A DNA stretch of 64,000 bases from Bacteroidales bacterium (GTDB lineage Bacteria > Bacteroidota > Bacteroidia > Bacteroidales > P3), in assembly GCA_017962445.1 (NCBI GenBank), contig JAGCVI010000031.1:93099-157098 (forward strand). Direction: 5' to 3'. Below are positions 37,201-45,134 of the stretch, one piece after another. Positions within the stretch are counted from its first letter, which is position 1; the number at the start of each line of letters is the position of its first letter. The notes under the pieces are model-generated. The model did not search any database and was not told the DNA's origin. It worked only from the letters and a program-made list of their open reading frames with translations. A program made the position numbers and the translations under genes.

Positions 37201-40200
37201 AGATGGTGCCGTCCCATGTAAGTGGCAATAGATTGTCGCATATTGTTGAGTCGACGACGGTGTTGTCGTTCCAATTGATAGTCAGCGAGTAGTGAATGGT
37301 GCTGTCGCAGCCGTAATGGTTGGTGAGATGAATGTCGGTGGACAATACATTACTTGTAAATGTTTGGCCGTTGAAGGTGTGTGGCAGGTCGTTTTCCAGA
37401 ATGGTTTCGTGTATGGTGGTGTCGGTGACGGGGTTAACTACAAGGTTAAGCGTCACCACGCTGTCACATTCCCATATGTTGGCGAAGGTGTGTGTGTAAG
37501 TCCCTGATGTAGTCAGGGTCTGACCTGCAAAGCTGTAGGGAGAGCTGATACATGTTGTGACAGACAGTGTTGTGGCATTGGTGGAATGAACGGTCAGGTG
37601 CAAAGTCTCGGTGCTGTCGCAGCCATAATTCGAGGTCATGCTTCGCGAATAGGTACCGGTATTTGTATAGTTATTGCCTTCGAACTGAAATGTCTGGTTG
37701 TCGCAGATTGTGTCGTAGTGTTGGTTGTTGTATGTTGGATTTACATTAAGAGTATAGTACACAGTGCTGTCTGCACCGTTCGAGCGTTGGTATAGTATGT
37801 TCTGAGTCCCTTGTTGCAGGAAGGTCAAAGGCCCCCATTGGAAAGGCAGCTGGTCGTCGCAGATGGTCTCGCTAAAGTGGGTTTCAGTGTTCATGTTGAT
37901 ATACAGCGTGTAATGTATAGTGCTGTCACACCCGTAATGGTTCGTCAGGTGAAAAACAGTGTCGATAACGCTGTGGTCAAACCACACACCGTTGAAATAC
38001 CAAGGCAGTTGGTTCTGATTGATGACTCGGTAGATAGAGGTATCTGTCTGTGGATAAATGTTAAAAACAAGTGTTGCGAACGAATCGCATGGAGAATTTG
38101 GAGTGCGGTGCGTTATGGAATAGTTTCCGAGAGTCTGTGTCTCGGAGCTTGTCATTGAAAATCCGTGGTCGTTGTAGGTATCGCCACGGCAAATGTTGGC
38201 ATGGAAAGTGTCGCGGTCAGCAGCACGCTGCAAAAGGTTTAGGTGTATAATGCTGTCGCAACCGGTGTTGAGATGGAAAGTGTAGGTGTGCTCGCCAAGA
38301 CTGGTGAAATTGCTGTCGGCATAAGCATAGGTGTCCAGATAGTCACAATAGCGAATAGTCTTGTATTCTTCATAAGAGGGTAGGACGGTGAGGTCTAGAT
38401 GTACGATTGAGTCGCAGCCATGAATTGTCTCTCGGTCAAACAAGTATGAATTTGAGGTTGTTCCGCTATAGAATGTCTCTCCCCTCCAAGTCCACGGTAG
38501 TTGAGCTTGACAGATGCTTCTGGCATAGTGTAGGTCGTATTGCTGAAAAACGGTAATTGGATATGCTAAATCATATGTACAGTGGTTAGAGTCTGTGACG
38601 TGGCAAAATACAGTATCGCTATGTTGAATATTGCGTATAGGAAGATTATTTCTGGTGGTTGAGTTGTTTTGATATGTCCATAGTGGAGTTTCGTTGTTGT
38701 TGTGTATATATAGTATTGTGTTCTGCCCGGGGCATAGGGTACTGTCGCCGCTGATATATGGAGTGGGATATTCTCCTGTTAATACGATTGATTTGGTAAT
38801 AGTGTCTTTACATTCGTTGCCTGCGATGCCAACGATGAGAGTTACTTGATATGTGCCGATGGCTGTGTAAGTCACTTCGGCATTGTAGTTTGTTGATGTT
38901 TGTCCATTTCCGAAATCCCAGAATGCAGTCTCGCAGTCTTCATTGGTCCACAATGGATTACCGTCAGAACCATAGATCTTGCTTTCGTTTGTGAATCGTA
39001 CCCGGAACTGGCAGTTAGTTACGCTGAATGTATCGCTGAAATCAGCATGGGGGAATCGTGGAGCAGCAAGAGCGTTGATAATATATCCACAGTTTGGATC
39101 GTCGCAATCTGTAGGGGTAACATAACATTGGTACAGCCCTGAATCAACAACATTCAGCATTCGGTTTACTGATAATGTCGAATCAGGATTGGCGGCATTG
39201 TACCATCTGTAGTTGAAACCTTCTGGTGCGTAGAAAGTATTGGCGGTATTGTTTCCACATTGTTGTTGGTGGTCAATTTGTTTTCGTGCACAATGAAGCG
39301 TAAAATAGGCGTATGCTGATGAAGAAGATGAACCGTCGGTAGTAGACAGTTGTAGGTATAGCGTTTTTCCGTGGTAAGGGGACAAATCTATTCCCATCGA
39401 CATCCAGTCGTGCCAATGGTATGGATTTGTGTTGTTTCCAAGTGTATACGTATTCCAGCCCGTAGCACCATCGCTGTACATGAAATCCCTACAATAGCAC
39501 AAGGGCTGTACAGGCAGGCAGTTCTCGTCGAATAAACGAATGGTGAATCGAGGCTTCATATAGTCCAAAACTCCAATCTGTTGCTGAAAAACCATAGCAT
39601 AGCGCAGCATCATCAGGTTGTAGTCATTGGTGTCAACGTGTATTTCATAAAGGATGCTTTCTCCGCCTCCAGATCGTGGATTGCCTAAACGAACCGATAC
39701 AGTGTCGTCAGTTGGCACTAAATGCAATTGATTGCCAGTCCGCTCATCAAGGGCAGTAGGATCGGTGTTTACAGTGTGCTGCGATGAATCAGACTGCCAG
39801 CCCAAATCCACAACACATTGTAATGAATCGCTATGTCTTACTGTCCCTTTGTAGCATGTGACTTGTTCTGCACCACTGAATTGTGTGTATTTGATGCATT
39901 CACGGTAATGGTTACATGTGCTGCAGTTGTAAACCTTTGGAGTCCTGAATTTGAGAGGTGGTGCAACGCAGTAATTAGAGGTATCAGAGCTATAACTTGG
40001 TTTGATGTAGTATGTATATTCTGTTCCTTGTGCAAGAGTTGTAAGTGAATCGTTTCGGTGATGTGCGGTCCTTGATGTTGTAGAACGATTTGGATCGTGG
40101 CTTTGGAAATAATCGACATATCCGTTGGAATAGCCACCCTGCCAAGAGAAATGTGTATAAGTGGTGTTTGTGTTGAATACGTGAACGTCATAGATAGTCG

Positions 40201-40657
40201 GAAAACAAATGTTGAAACTGAAACCATCAGCTATTCCGAAATAGTCGCTATAAAATTTTAGTGTTACTTCGCCTGAATAGCAGTATACTTTCATACTTCC
40301 ATTGCCAATGCAGAACCGCTCAATCGGATATTTTGTCGAACCTCCTTGGTATACAGTTAGATAGTTTCCTTCGTCAATACTAAAATTCCCATAAATAGAA
40401 AAAGGTCTTCCGTCTGTACTACGAATAGTAATGGTTGAGTTGCAGTTTTCAGGGTAGTAGCTGTCTCCTCCGGGGTCAAGAACAGTGTAAGTATTACTTG
40501 ATGAAATCAGAATGGTTGTGTCGCCTGTTTGCGGCATTATTATCTGGTTTTGTGCCGGTATGATATATACGAAAACAAATATTATGACAAGCAGAATTGC
40601 TTTGAAATATCGTGTATGTAATAATCTTTGCATTCTGTTTTTTATTAATTGATTCAT
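31238..40657 (-). CDS. Giant T9SS-exported multi-module surface protein
   Basis: From the ATG at 40657 the protein has about 3,139 residues. In order: a signal anchor (AILLVIIFVFVYIIPAQ); a CUB-like domain (about residues 40-150) with conserved Cys and GxFSIDEGNYLTVY; a fibronectin-like stretch; a region with a jelly-roll-like SSSSSAYAYFTLHC; a PKD-like domain (WDFGNGQTS...YTAIGTYQVTLIV); about 39 tandem modules of some 55 residues encoded by roughly 38525-32010; a second PKD-like region; and a type B T9SS sorting domain (APNVFTPTENSNN, LYTRGGVLVW, GTYVWIIHY, KKGTVTLIR). The three module types differ in their cysteines (see findings). It is probably anchored on or released from the cell surface as an adhesin. 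Its promoter is at 40673-40680. Confidence 0.88.
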   Translation of the reverse strand: MNQLIKNRMQRLLHTRYFKAILLVIIFVFVYIIPAQNQIIMPQTGDTTILISSSNTYTVLDPGGDSYYPENCNSTITIRSTDGRPFSIYGNFSIDEGNYLTVYQGGSTKYPIERFCIGNGSMKVYCYSGEVTLKFYSDYFGIADGFSFNICFPTIYDVHVFNTNTTYTHFSWQGGYSNGYVDYFQSHDPNRSTTSRTAHHRNDSLTTLAQGTEYTYYIKPSYSSDTSNYCVAPPLKFRTPKVYNCSTCNHYRECIKYTQFSGAEQVTCYKGTVRHSDSLQCVVDLGWQSDSSQHTVNTDPTALDERTGNQLHLVPTDDTVSVRLGNPRSGGGESILYEIHVDTNDYNLMMLRYAMVFQQQIGVLDYMKPRFTIRLFDENCLPVQPLCYCRDFMYSDGATGWNTYTLGNNTNPYHWHDWMSMGIDLSPYHGKTLYLQLSTTDGSSSSSAYAYFTLHCARKQIDHQQQCGNNTANTFYAPEGFNYRWYNAANPDSTLSVNRMLNVVDSGLYQCYVTPTDCDDPNCGYIINALAAPRFPHADFSDTFSVTNCQFRVRFTNESKIYGSDGNPLWTNEDCETAFWDFGNGQTSTNYNAEVTYTAIGTYQVTLIVGIAGNECKDTITKSIVLTGEYPTPYISGDSTLCPGQNTILYIHNNNETPLWTYQNNSTTRNNLPIRNIQHSDTVFCHVTDSNHCTYDLAYPITVFQQYDLHYARSICQAQLPWTWRGETFYSGTTSNSYLFDRETIHGCDSIVHLDLTVLPSYEEYKTIRYCDYLDTYAYADSNFTSLGEHTYTFHLNTGCDSIIHLNLLQRAADRDTFHANICRGDTYNDHGFSMTSSETQTLGNYSITHRTPNSPCDSFATLVFNIYPQTDTSIYRVINQNQLPWYFNGVWFDHSVIDTVFHLTNHYGCDSTIHYTLYINMNTETHFSETICDDQLPFQWGPLTFLQQGTQNILYQRSNGADSTVYYTLNVNPTYNNQHYDTICDNQTFQFEGNNYTNTGTYSRSMTSNYGCDSTETLHLTVHSTNATTLSVTTCISSPYSFAGQTLTTSGTYTHTFANIWECDSVVTLNLVVNPVTDTTIHETILENDLPHTFNGQTFTSNVLSTDIHLTNHYGCDSTIHYSLTINWNDNTVVDSTICDNLLPLTWDGTIFSASDFNFPQGVFDCTKTDHLYNTSGADSVVVRNMHINPTWNQDFYMTICDNSSYTFAGTSYNTTGEYTHHLMTTKGCDSTVTLHLTVNAVTHSTVYDTILENELSTYQFNGHSFNGNVQNETITITNIAGCDSVINFSLYIYPNVSTAVDSTICQSALPLTWNGKTFTSAGTQSARLYTATGADSIVTMTLHVNPTYDHTVPDTICDNQTTTFIGNIYSTAGSYPHALTTINGCDSIVTLLLTVNPTHISQFLDTTCDNQTYTFGNIVRNATGDYTHTFQNIYSCDSVVTLHLTVNVVTNSTIHDTIVENQLPFTFNGMQFTDEVTNTTVTISNAKNCDSVITYSLFVWRNQEVHVDSTLCENFTPLTWNGKVFTQTSTDSAILINMHGADSTVWMHFTRLGNTSSLLYDTIVENQLPHSWNGITFTWNDTSAVNIREADLFHGTTLTNHLGCDSLTGMNLHVWRNRTAQADSTLCENYFPLVWNSISFDTTGTQIASLSTTHGADSTLTMNVNQLHNTTSVYFDTIVENQLPFTFNNTIFDISDFILPTGRTSQLAQNITIANEAGCDSIIAYSLFVHWNVSASADSTICDNLLPFTWNGALFDSSLTTQNSQFTITRTVTLTAHTGADSVLTMNLHVNPTYDFHFYDTICSNQSSLFNDSTYTLAGTYPHLMTSINNCDSLETLHLTVFGTSAADIADTIVENQLPYSFNGATFDTILFTPATYLTSRFASIDSTIVIVNSFGCDSSINYTLNVHWNVEASADSTICENFLPLQWNSRTFTMQGTLLDTLTAYTGADSVLTMNLTVDTNTHSIYFDTIVENNLPHTFNGESYIISMFATTGGQHTESDLVDTIIIPNVKGCDSIIFYNLHVNWNITTNLDSTICENSLPLIWNGISFDTSNFNSLIGEHPSPVTVTDTAVFPAALGQDSLVVMHLTVHFNTSSILFDTIVENMLPHPWNGVTFDTVPPSQFTIHDTYFSISRSNTIPNAAGCDSIAAMNLHVWRNVSASADSNVCENFFPFSWNGLTFDTTGTQTTMLQTTHGADSLLTMNVTMLFNTTSAWTDTIVENQLPFTFNGYIFTAGNFADTASYSADSSVYRPHFSSLDSVVIIPNVHGCDSIISYSLYVHWNVHVSYDSTVCYNLLPLTWNNAIFDTILNSRLTITRIATLPAYTTADSIITMNLHVNPTYANHWGDTVCDGQSLVFYGDTLTVTGLYEQHFLTVDGCDSSEYLHFENFPNFDLTYYDTICDYSGVMRIGVEYLGISHMNSIHGCDSNETYHLWGFPVSYTSIDTIISDHQLPFIYSGYTFVDTANAQMQMTLVNRYGCDSIVNFTLTVMPTVRLTVDSTICSSQLPITWDNTPFDTIHNFQTTIHLTRIDTLHTRFGADSIVTRNLHVNPDYNIVYVDTTCNGAPYPFGDSLYTTTGTYIHNYTTIHNCDSVETLHLQVNALSYATQHDTIVENQLPYTFGGVTFDTSIFTIHDSQFTITHIDTVITILNTVACDSVITYSLTLLPNAHSQSDTSICYNQLPLIWDGLNFDASMFTNQNSQFTLNKTIPLPDGTDSIAVHTLTVHPVYDITDTVVSCDSINWIDGNTYTQSNHNSLLTLHTVHGCDSVINLNLTIHHSLSVVDSLFACDSLTWIDGITYTQSNHDAQFTLNTIHNCDSLVNLNLTVAQSKTTQIFDTLCKGIEYHFGGNIYTESGSYVDSLFTTDHCDSVVTLNLHILLPYPTVIAVVDTNCDSRTFTLTAQTDAPYFQWGSFPEDPALTGHLYDRTIQVRPTTHELYRLFADYADVPTCPSTDSVYLSPLLKPHADIEYTPEFLTLDQLHLSAINRSTNELTHHWYVNGNDLGANSRISYFADPAVDDSVVVRLIAQNGLCYDSAVVVVPFRKATIWAPNVFTPTENSNNTFYVRFIGITDYSIDLYTRGGVLVWHSEDMYDEWDGTYKGSVCPQGTYVWIIHYRDQTAPRNQLSKKGTVTLIR
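32010..38525 (-). repeat. Array of about 39 coding modules in the giant protein
   Basis: Each module has a start motif (TICDN, TIVEN or STICEN type), a short TFNG/TWNG or FEG strand and an end motif (GCDS or GADS plus a beta strand such as TLHLTV, YSLYV, TMNLHV). Counting by eye gives 15 modules with cysteine at both motifs, 12 with cysteine only at the end and 12 with cysteine only at the start. Mean spacing is about 167 bp. Confidence 0.75.
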
Positions 40658-40672
40658 TAGTAAATGAAAATG

Positions 40673-40680
40673 CAAAGGTA
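40673..40680 (-). promoter_or_regulatory. -7 element of the giant gene
   Basis: On the minus strand TACCTTTG followed by CA, with TTTTTTG 20 bp upstream (40701-40707). The start of transcription would be only about 10 bp before the ATG at 40657. Confidence 0.7.
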
Positions 40681-40683
40681 CAT

Positions 40684-40725
40684 AAAAAAACAAAATGACC
40701 CAAAAAATGGCCATTTTGTTTTTTT
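40684..40725 (-). terminator. Terminator of the nuclease gene, overlapping the giant gene's promoter
   Basis: Complementary 14-base arms AAAAAAACAAAATG (40684-40697) and CATTTTGTTTTTTT (40712-40725) surround a 14-nt loop. On the minus strand it follows the nuclease stop at 40748 and ends in a T run. The right half contains the -33 element of the next gene. Confidence 0.6.
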
Positions 40726-40747
40726 AGGATAAGGTGTGATTGTTAGT

Positions 40748-41575
40748 CTACCATTCCGACAGGTCGGAGGTTGTTTTTACTTTGGACGACAAGTCTTCGG
40801 GAAGGTTAGGGAAGAATGTCATGCCTGTTATTCGCTCCACTTGGCTGATGCTGTTGACATAGAAGTCTTTCTTTCGGTTGCCTTCGGTGTTGCGGCAGAT
40901 GAAACCGATACCTTTGGGATTGTCAGGGTTAAGGCAGGCTATCACTTTGAAAAAGGCTTCGGGTACGGGTATACGGTTATAGCCTATTGTGTCGTGTTCC
41001 TGATTCATGAATATTGGTCCGCAGACAATATATATGTCGCCATATTTCTTGGCCCATCCGCGACACGATTGCTCGATTTCGTTCCAGTCGCCGCTATTCA
41101 GGTTTTTGTGTTGCGGACAAGCATTGGTCATCAGGAAACTCTCGTACATGGCCGTCTCGTCCCACTTGTTGTCGCCGGCAGGGCACATGTGTCCACGGTC
41201 CCACCCTGTGTTGCGGTAGTCGGCATGATAAGCCCTTGGAGCAGGTACATCCATGTCTTCGTGCCACGCGGCTCCTGGACGCGGTACGTCGCCGTCTGCG
41301 TGTTGTGCAGTGAGATGCCACGCCACCCAGTTGGGCTGGCGAGTGTCTTTGTTGTACGACACCACGTAGGCTTTGCGATAAAGCAGTTGCTCGGCTTTGT
41401 CGGTCAGCGGCAGTGGCAGGTCGATGTCCTTGGTCCATTGGCCTGGCTCCTCTTGCACGATGGCCATCTGTTTCGATGCCACCTGCGAATTGGCCTGGCG
41501 GCACGAAACAAGCGACATGCTGCCAAACAGCAGCGCAAGAATCAGTATACGGATTCGAGTCAGTTTGCTAATCAT
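40748..41575 (-). CDS. DNA/RNA non-specific endonuclease lipoprotein (NUC1 family)
   Basis: The 275-residue protein starts with a lipoprotein signal (LVSC, Cys near residue 25). It carries the NUC1/Serratia-type nuclease motif DRGHMCPAGDN near residue 148, with the catalytic His in DRGH and a downstream Asn (MTNACPQHKNLNSGDWNEIE) that binds magnesium. Such enzymes degrade external DNA and RNA for nutrients. Start ATG 41575 overlaps the upstream thioesterase gene by 8 bp. Confidence 0.9.
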   Translation of the reverse strand: MISKLTRIRILILALLFGSMSLVSCRQANSQVASKQMAIVQEEPGQWTKDIDLPLPLTDKAEQLLYRKAYVVSYNKDTRQPNWVAWHLTAQHADGDVPRPGAAWHEDMDVPAPRAYHADYRNTGWDRGHMCPAGDNKWDETAMYESFLMTNACPQHKNLNSGDWNEIEQSCRGWAKKYGDIYIVCGPIFMNQEHDTIGYNRIPVPEAFFKVIACLNPDNPKGIGFICRNTEGNRKKDFYVNSISQVERITGMTFFPNLPEDLSSKVKTTSDLSEW

Positions 41576-41966
41576 TGTCTCTTGTACGCTTTTCGTTGGT
41601 TTTTGCTTGGAACTTGGTGCTGTCGATTATGAACCTCTCATGAGTGCCTTCTCCGATGAGTCCGCATTCGTCGTAGGCGGCGACTTTAAAAACAAGCCTG
41701 CGCCTGTCCACTTCCACCAGCTCGCTGTCGCACCACACTCGCATTCCGATGGGCGTGGCGGCGCAATGCGATACGTCGATATGTGTACCCACCGTGCCTT
41801 GCCCTGCTTCGAGCAACGGCGTGACGCTCTCGTTGCAGGTTTGTTCAATCAAGGCAATCATCATAGGCGTGGCAAAGACTTTGACAAGCCCGCTGCCGAT
41901 ACGGTCAGCGCAGACTTCGTCAGTGACGGTTTGTTCCAGATGTCCTTTTATTCCGATAGTAATCAT
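41568..41966 (-). CDS. FlK-like hotdog thioesterase
   Basis: The 132-residue protein resembles fluoroacetyl-CoA thioesterase-like proteins: ATPMMIALIEQTC near residues 32-44 with the Thr and Glu of the FlK catalytic triad, and GTHIDVSHCAATPIG near residue 62 carrying the His. The family hydrolyses short acyl-CoA esters. It lies downstream of crotonase and hydroxybutyryl-CoA dehydrogenase genes on the same strand, but a strong terminator (41981-42035) separates it from them, so a functional link is only possible. Confidence 0.75.
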   Translation of the reverse strand: MITIGIKGHLEQTVTDEVCADRIGSGLVKVFATPMMIALIEQTCNESVTPLLEAGQGTVGTHIDVSHCAATPIGMRVWCDSELVEVDRRRLVFKVAAYDECGLIGEGTHERFIIDSTKFQAKTNEKRTRDND

Positions 41967-41980
41967 TGCTATAAATGAAA

Positions 41981-42035
41981 AACCTTAACCTTGGCGTTGA
42001 CGGTATTTGTCATTGTTAACGTCAAGGTTAAGGTT
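41981..42035 (-). terminator. Strong terminator between hbd and the thioesterase gene
   Basis: Long arms, AACCTTAACCTTG (41981-41993) and CAAGGTTAAGGTT (42023-42035), with further pairing inwards, are followed by TTTTTC on the minus strand. Confidence 0.8.
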
Positions 42036-42049
42036 AAACTGTCGGTTTA

Positions 42050-42886
42050 TTAATATTTAAAGAAACCTTCTCCGGTTTTGCGTCCGAGCAGACCGGCGCG
42101 CACCATCTTGCGGAGCAGCGGGTGAGGACGGTACTTCGGGTCGCCGAATTCTTTGTAGAGAACTTCCATGATGGCGAGGTTGACATCGTTGCCGATGAGG
42201 TCGGCCAAAGCCAGGGGACCCATTGGGTGGTTGGCACCGAGCATCATGCACTTGTCGATATCCTCGGCCGATGCGATACCGTCGGCCAGGATACCACAGG
42301 TTTCGTTAATCATGGGAATGAGGATGCGGTTGACGACAAAGCCGGGAGCTTCTTTCACTTCGACAGGCTGTTTGCCAATGCTGGTGGCCAGGTCGATGAC
42401 GCACTTGCACACGTCGTCGCTGGTGAGCTGTCCGCGGATGACCTCAACGAGGGCCATACGGTCGGCGGGGTTGAAGAAGTGCATGCCGATGAACTGTGCC
42501 GGACGCGAGGTGCAGGCAGCTATCTCGGTGATGCTGAGTGACGACGAGTTGGTGGCGAAGATGGCTTCGGGCTTGCAGATCTTGTCAAGTTCCATGAAGA
42601 CATCCTTCTTGAGCTGCATTTCCTCGACGGCGGCCTCGATGACGAGGTCTGCATCGGCGAAGGAGGCGTAGTCGGTGGTGGTGGTGATGTTGGCGAGCAG
42701 TGCGTCAACGGCCTCCTGTGTCATCTTGCCTTTCTCAACGAGTTTGGCATACGATTTGCTGATTGAACCCATAGCCTTGTCGAGGCTTGCCTGGGTGCGG
42801 CTTTTCATAACGACGGGCATCTTGGCGGCAAAGGCTTTCACAATACCTTTAGCCATAGTACCGGTTCCGATAACGTAGATTTTCAT
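42050..42886 (-). CDS. hbd: 3-hydroxybutyryl-CoA dehydrogenase
   Basis: The 278-residue protein has an N-terminal Rossmann fold with GTGTMAKGI at residues 7-15, the 3-hydroxyacyl-CoA dehydrogenase signature [14 protein letters not shown] near residue 183 and the catalytic His in [11 protein letters not shown] near 137. The length is that of the single-function Hbd of butyrate-forming bacteria. It reduces acetoacetyl-CoA to 3-hydroxybutyryl-CoA. It follows the crotonase gene by 95 bp in the same operon. Confidence 0.94.
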   Translation of the reverse strand: MKIYVIGTGTMAKGIVKAFAAKMPVVMKSRTQASLDKAMGSISKSYAKLVEKGKMTQEAVDALLANITTTTDYASFADADLVIEAAVEEMQLKKDVFMELDKICKPEAIFATNSSSLSITEIAACTSRPAQFIGMHFFNPADRMALVEVIRGQLTSDDVCKCVIDLATSIGKQPVEVKEAPGFVVNRILIPMINETCGILADGIASAEDIDKCMMLGANHPMGPLALADLIGNDVNLAIMEVLYKEFGDPKYRPHPLLRKMVRAGLLGRKTGEGFFKY

Positions 42887-42981
42887 GGTATTATACTTTT
42901 TTGTTTATATGTTTATACATTAAAAATTTTCAGAGTCAAAGAGTTAAAATGGTCAAATCTGCTTTCTGACGTTAAAGAAGA

Positions 42982-43761
42982 TTATTTTCCTTGGAATTCG
43001 CATTTTCCTTTGTTAAGGAAGGCGGCCATGCCGTTCTTCTGGTCTTCTGTGGCAAAGCAGCGTCCAAAGATACCGTTCTCGTAAAGGATGGCTTCGTTGG
43101 CATCCATGTCGTATTCGGCGTTGATGCATAGTTTGGCGGCTTTGACTGCGAGGGGAGCATTGGCTGCAATCTGGTTGGCGATTTCCAAGGCGCGGTTCAT
43201 CAAGTCGGCCTGAGGCACCACTTCGTTGACGAGTCCAATGCGGAGGGCTTCGTCAGCTTTGATGGCCTTGCCTGTATAGATGAGTTGCTTGGCCATACCC
43301 ATGCCTACCAGGCGTGCCAGACGCACGGTGCCGCTGAAACCGGGGATGATGCCCAATCCCACTTCCGGCTGGCCGAAGCGGGCGTTGTCGCTGCAGATGC
43401 GTATGTCGCAGGCCATGGCCAGCTCGCAACCTCCACCGAGGGCGAAACCGTTGACGGCGGCGATGACAGGGACGTGCAAAGTCTCGATTTTGCGGAATAC
43501 GGCGGCTCCTTTTTGACCAAAGGTCTGTCCCTGAGGGACATTCAGGGTTGCCATCTCGCTGATGTCAGCGCCGGCTACAAACGACTTCTCGCCGTCGCCG
43601 GTGATTATCAGGCAGCGGTACTTGTTGCAGTCGAAATTGTCGCAGAAATCGCCGATTTCGTTAAGAATCGTGGAGTTGAGGGCATTGAGGCTCTTGGGAG
43701 CGCTGATGGTGAGGATGCAGATATTGCCCTCGGTGGCTATTTTCAGAAAACTGTATTCCAT
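42982..43761 (-). CDS. crt: Enoyl-CoA hydratase / crotonase
   Basis: The 259-residue protein shows the crotonase fold motifs GDGEKSFVAGADISEM (oxyanion-hole loop, near residue 57) and the glutamates in ALGGGCELAMACDIRI and PEVGLGIIPGFSGTVRL. It hydrates crotonyl-CoA or removes water from 3-hydroxybutyryl-CoA. Together with Hbd it forms the central reversible steps of butyrate metabolism; acyl-CoA dehydrogenase and thiolase genes are not in the window. Promoter at 43886-43893. Confidence 0.93.
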   Translation of the reverse strand: MEYSFLKIATEGNICILTISAPKSLNALNSTILNEIGDFCDNFDCNKYRCLIITGDGEKSFVAGADISEMATLNVPQGQTFGQKGAAVFRKIETLHVPVIAAVNGFALGGGCELAMACDIRICSDNARFGQPEVGLGIIPGFSGTVRLARLVGMGMAKQLIYTGKAIKADEALRIGLVNEVVPQADLMNRALEIANQIAANAPLAVKAAKLCINAEYDMDANEAILYENGIFGRCFATEDQKNGMAAFLNKGKCEFQGK

Positions 43762-43885
43762 TTTTGCTTGGTTGTTTGAACGGTCGAATGCCGTGGGTTT
43801 ATTTGACTATTATTAGTGTATCATTCTTTATTAATAACCTACTAATCAATAAATAATTATTTTATTAATGTTTTGTAGACTGTTG

Positions 43886-43893
43886 CAAATTTA
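43886..43893 (-). promoter_or_regulatory. -7 element of the crt-hbd operon
   Basis: On the minus strand TAAATTTG followed by CA, with TTTG 19 bp upstream (43913-43916). The leader is about 120 nt and AT-rich. Confidence 0.72.
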
Positions 43894-43963
43894 CAAATTA
43901 ATATTCAACCGACAAAGATTTTTTTTATCGGTCCGCTTTTCAATCCGGTTATTGACTTTTGGA

Positions 43964-45109
43964 TCAGAATCCTATCTCGATGCCTATTTCGTGGTAGGAA
44001 CTGGAGGTATAGAGTGACAGCAGATTGGCTGTAAGGTTCACGCGGCGAAACAGTCCACGAGGGAAGGTGAGTCCGACGCCCATGGTGATTCGCCAGGGGT
44101 TAAGGATTGGGCGATTGGTAGCGAGGGTCCCCATAGGTCTGGAACTGACGAGGCTGTGTGAAGGCGTGATACTCAGATTCCAGCCGACATCCTTCATTCT
44201 TTTGGATTTGAAGTTGAATGTCAGCGGTAAGTTGGCGTAGAGACTGAACATGTAGAAAGGGTCGGGGTCGCTTGCCTGAAGGATGGTTATCGTTCCATCA
44301 ATGGAACTTACCGATTCGGTGCTGTATCTTGTTGCTTCCGACTGATGAGAGTAGCCGCTAAGTCCGACACCGAGTTCCAGCCCATGTTGTCTACCCATGG
44401 GAATGGCGTAGCTGACGCCGATATTTGCCGCAAGGGTGGCATTGGGTGTAACTTGGATGTAGGGCTCGTTATTGGAATTAGAAAGACTAGGGTCGTCGGC
44501 ATTGCCTATGCCGATACGGGAAAAGGTGGATGCTCCGACTGATGCTTTGAAACGGAGGCGGCGGCTTTCGTCATCAGAAGGATTAATGTCTGTGTTGTCG
44601 GCCAATAGTAGGGTGGGGTTGTCATACGGATTAATGACAGGTGAAGTGGGTTCTTTGGGAGTCGGATTGTCAGTTTGGGGTGTTTCTGTATTTTCGGATG
44701 GCCATTCCGTTGCAATCACAGAAGGTTCCGGCGATGCAAATTCAGAAGATGTGGTGTTCTCCTGTTGTGGTGACTCCGTCAAGGGGAGCGGTGTTATAGG
44801 TGTGGCGGTAGGACGCTTGGTGTTGTCGTGGAAGAAATCGCGGGTGTTTGGTTGTGCGGGTGTTTGGTTGTGGGTGTTTGGTTGTTTGAGGGTCTCCTGT
44901 TGTGCCACGACGATCTCCTCCGCCTGTTGTAGCGGTGCCAGTCGGTGTAGGGTCCATACGGATGCTGCCACAAGCACCACCGTGCAGACCCAAAGGACTC
45001 GCTGTTTTTGGCGACGAGCCATGCCGTGCAGACTGTCGGAGAGCTGTTGCTGCTGTCGGCGGTCACTTCCGTATTGTTGCAATATTTTTTCTATGTCGTC
45101 CTGTTTCAC
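43964..45109 (-). CDS. Fused anti-sigma / outer-membrane-barrel protein (locus 2)
   Basis: The 381-residue protein has a cytosolic N-terminus of about 37 residues (DDIEKILQQYGSDRRQQQQ), one transmembrane helix (VLWVCTVVLVAASVWTL), a linker of about 130 residues rich in Pro, Thr, Asn and Glu, and from about residue 185 a strand-rich C-terminal domain ending in EIGIEIGF that looks like a small outer membrane barrel. This would span the whole envelope. It is downstream of the ECF sigma gene, in the position where locus 1 has two separate genes. The barrel assignment is by eye. Confidence 0.7.
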   Translation of the reverse strand: MKQDDIEKILQQYGSDRRQQQQLSDSLHGMARRQKQRVLWVCTVVLVAASVWTLHRLAPLQQAEEIVVAQQETLKQPNTHNQTPAQPNTRDFFHDNTKRPTATPITPLPLTESPQQENTTSSEFASPEPSVIATEWPSENTETPQTDNPTPKEPTSPVINPYDNPTLLLADNTDINPSDDESRRLRFKASVGASTFSRIGIGNADDPSLSNSNNEPYIQVTPNATLAANIGVSYAIPMGRQHGLELGVGLSGYSHQSEATRYSTESVSSIDGTITILQASDPDPFYMFSLYANLPLTFNFKSKRMKDVGWNLSITPSHSLVSSRPMGTLATNRPILNPWRITMGVGLTFPRGLFRRVNLTANLLSLYTSSSYHEIGIEIGF

Positions 45110-45134
45110 TGGGTAAACGTTTGAGGGTTAAGGA

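Noticed and set aside
32010-38525. Repeat region considered as an integrated mobile or non-coding satellite
   Set aside because: A single unbroken frame with conserved protein motifs runs through all of it.
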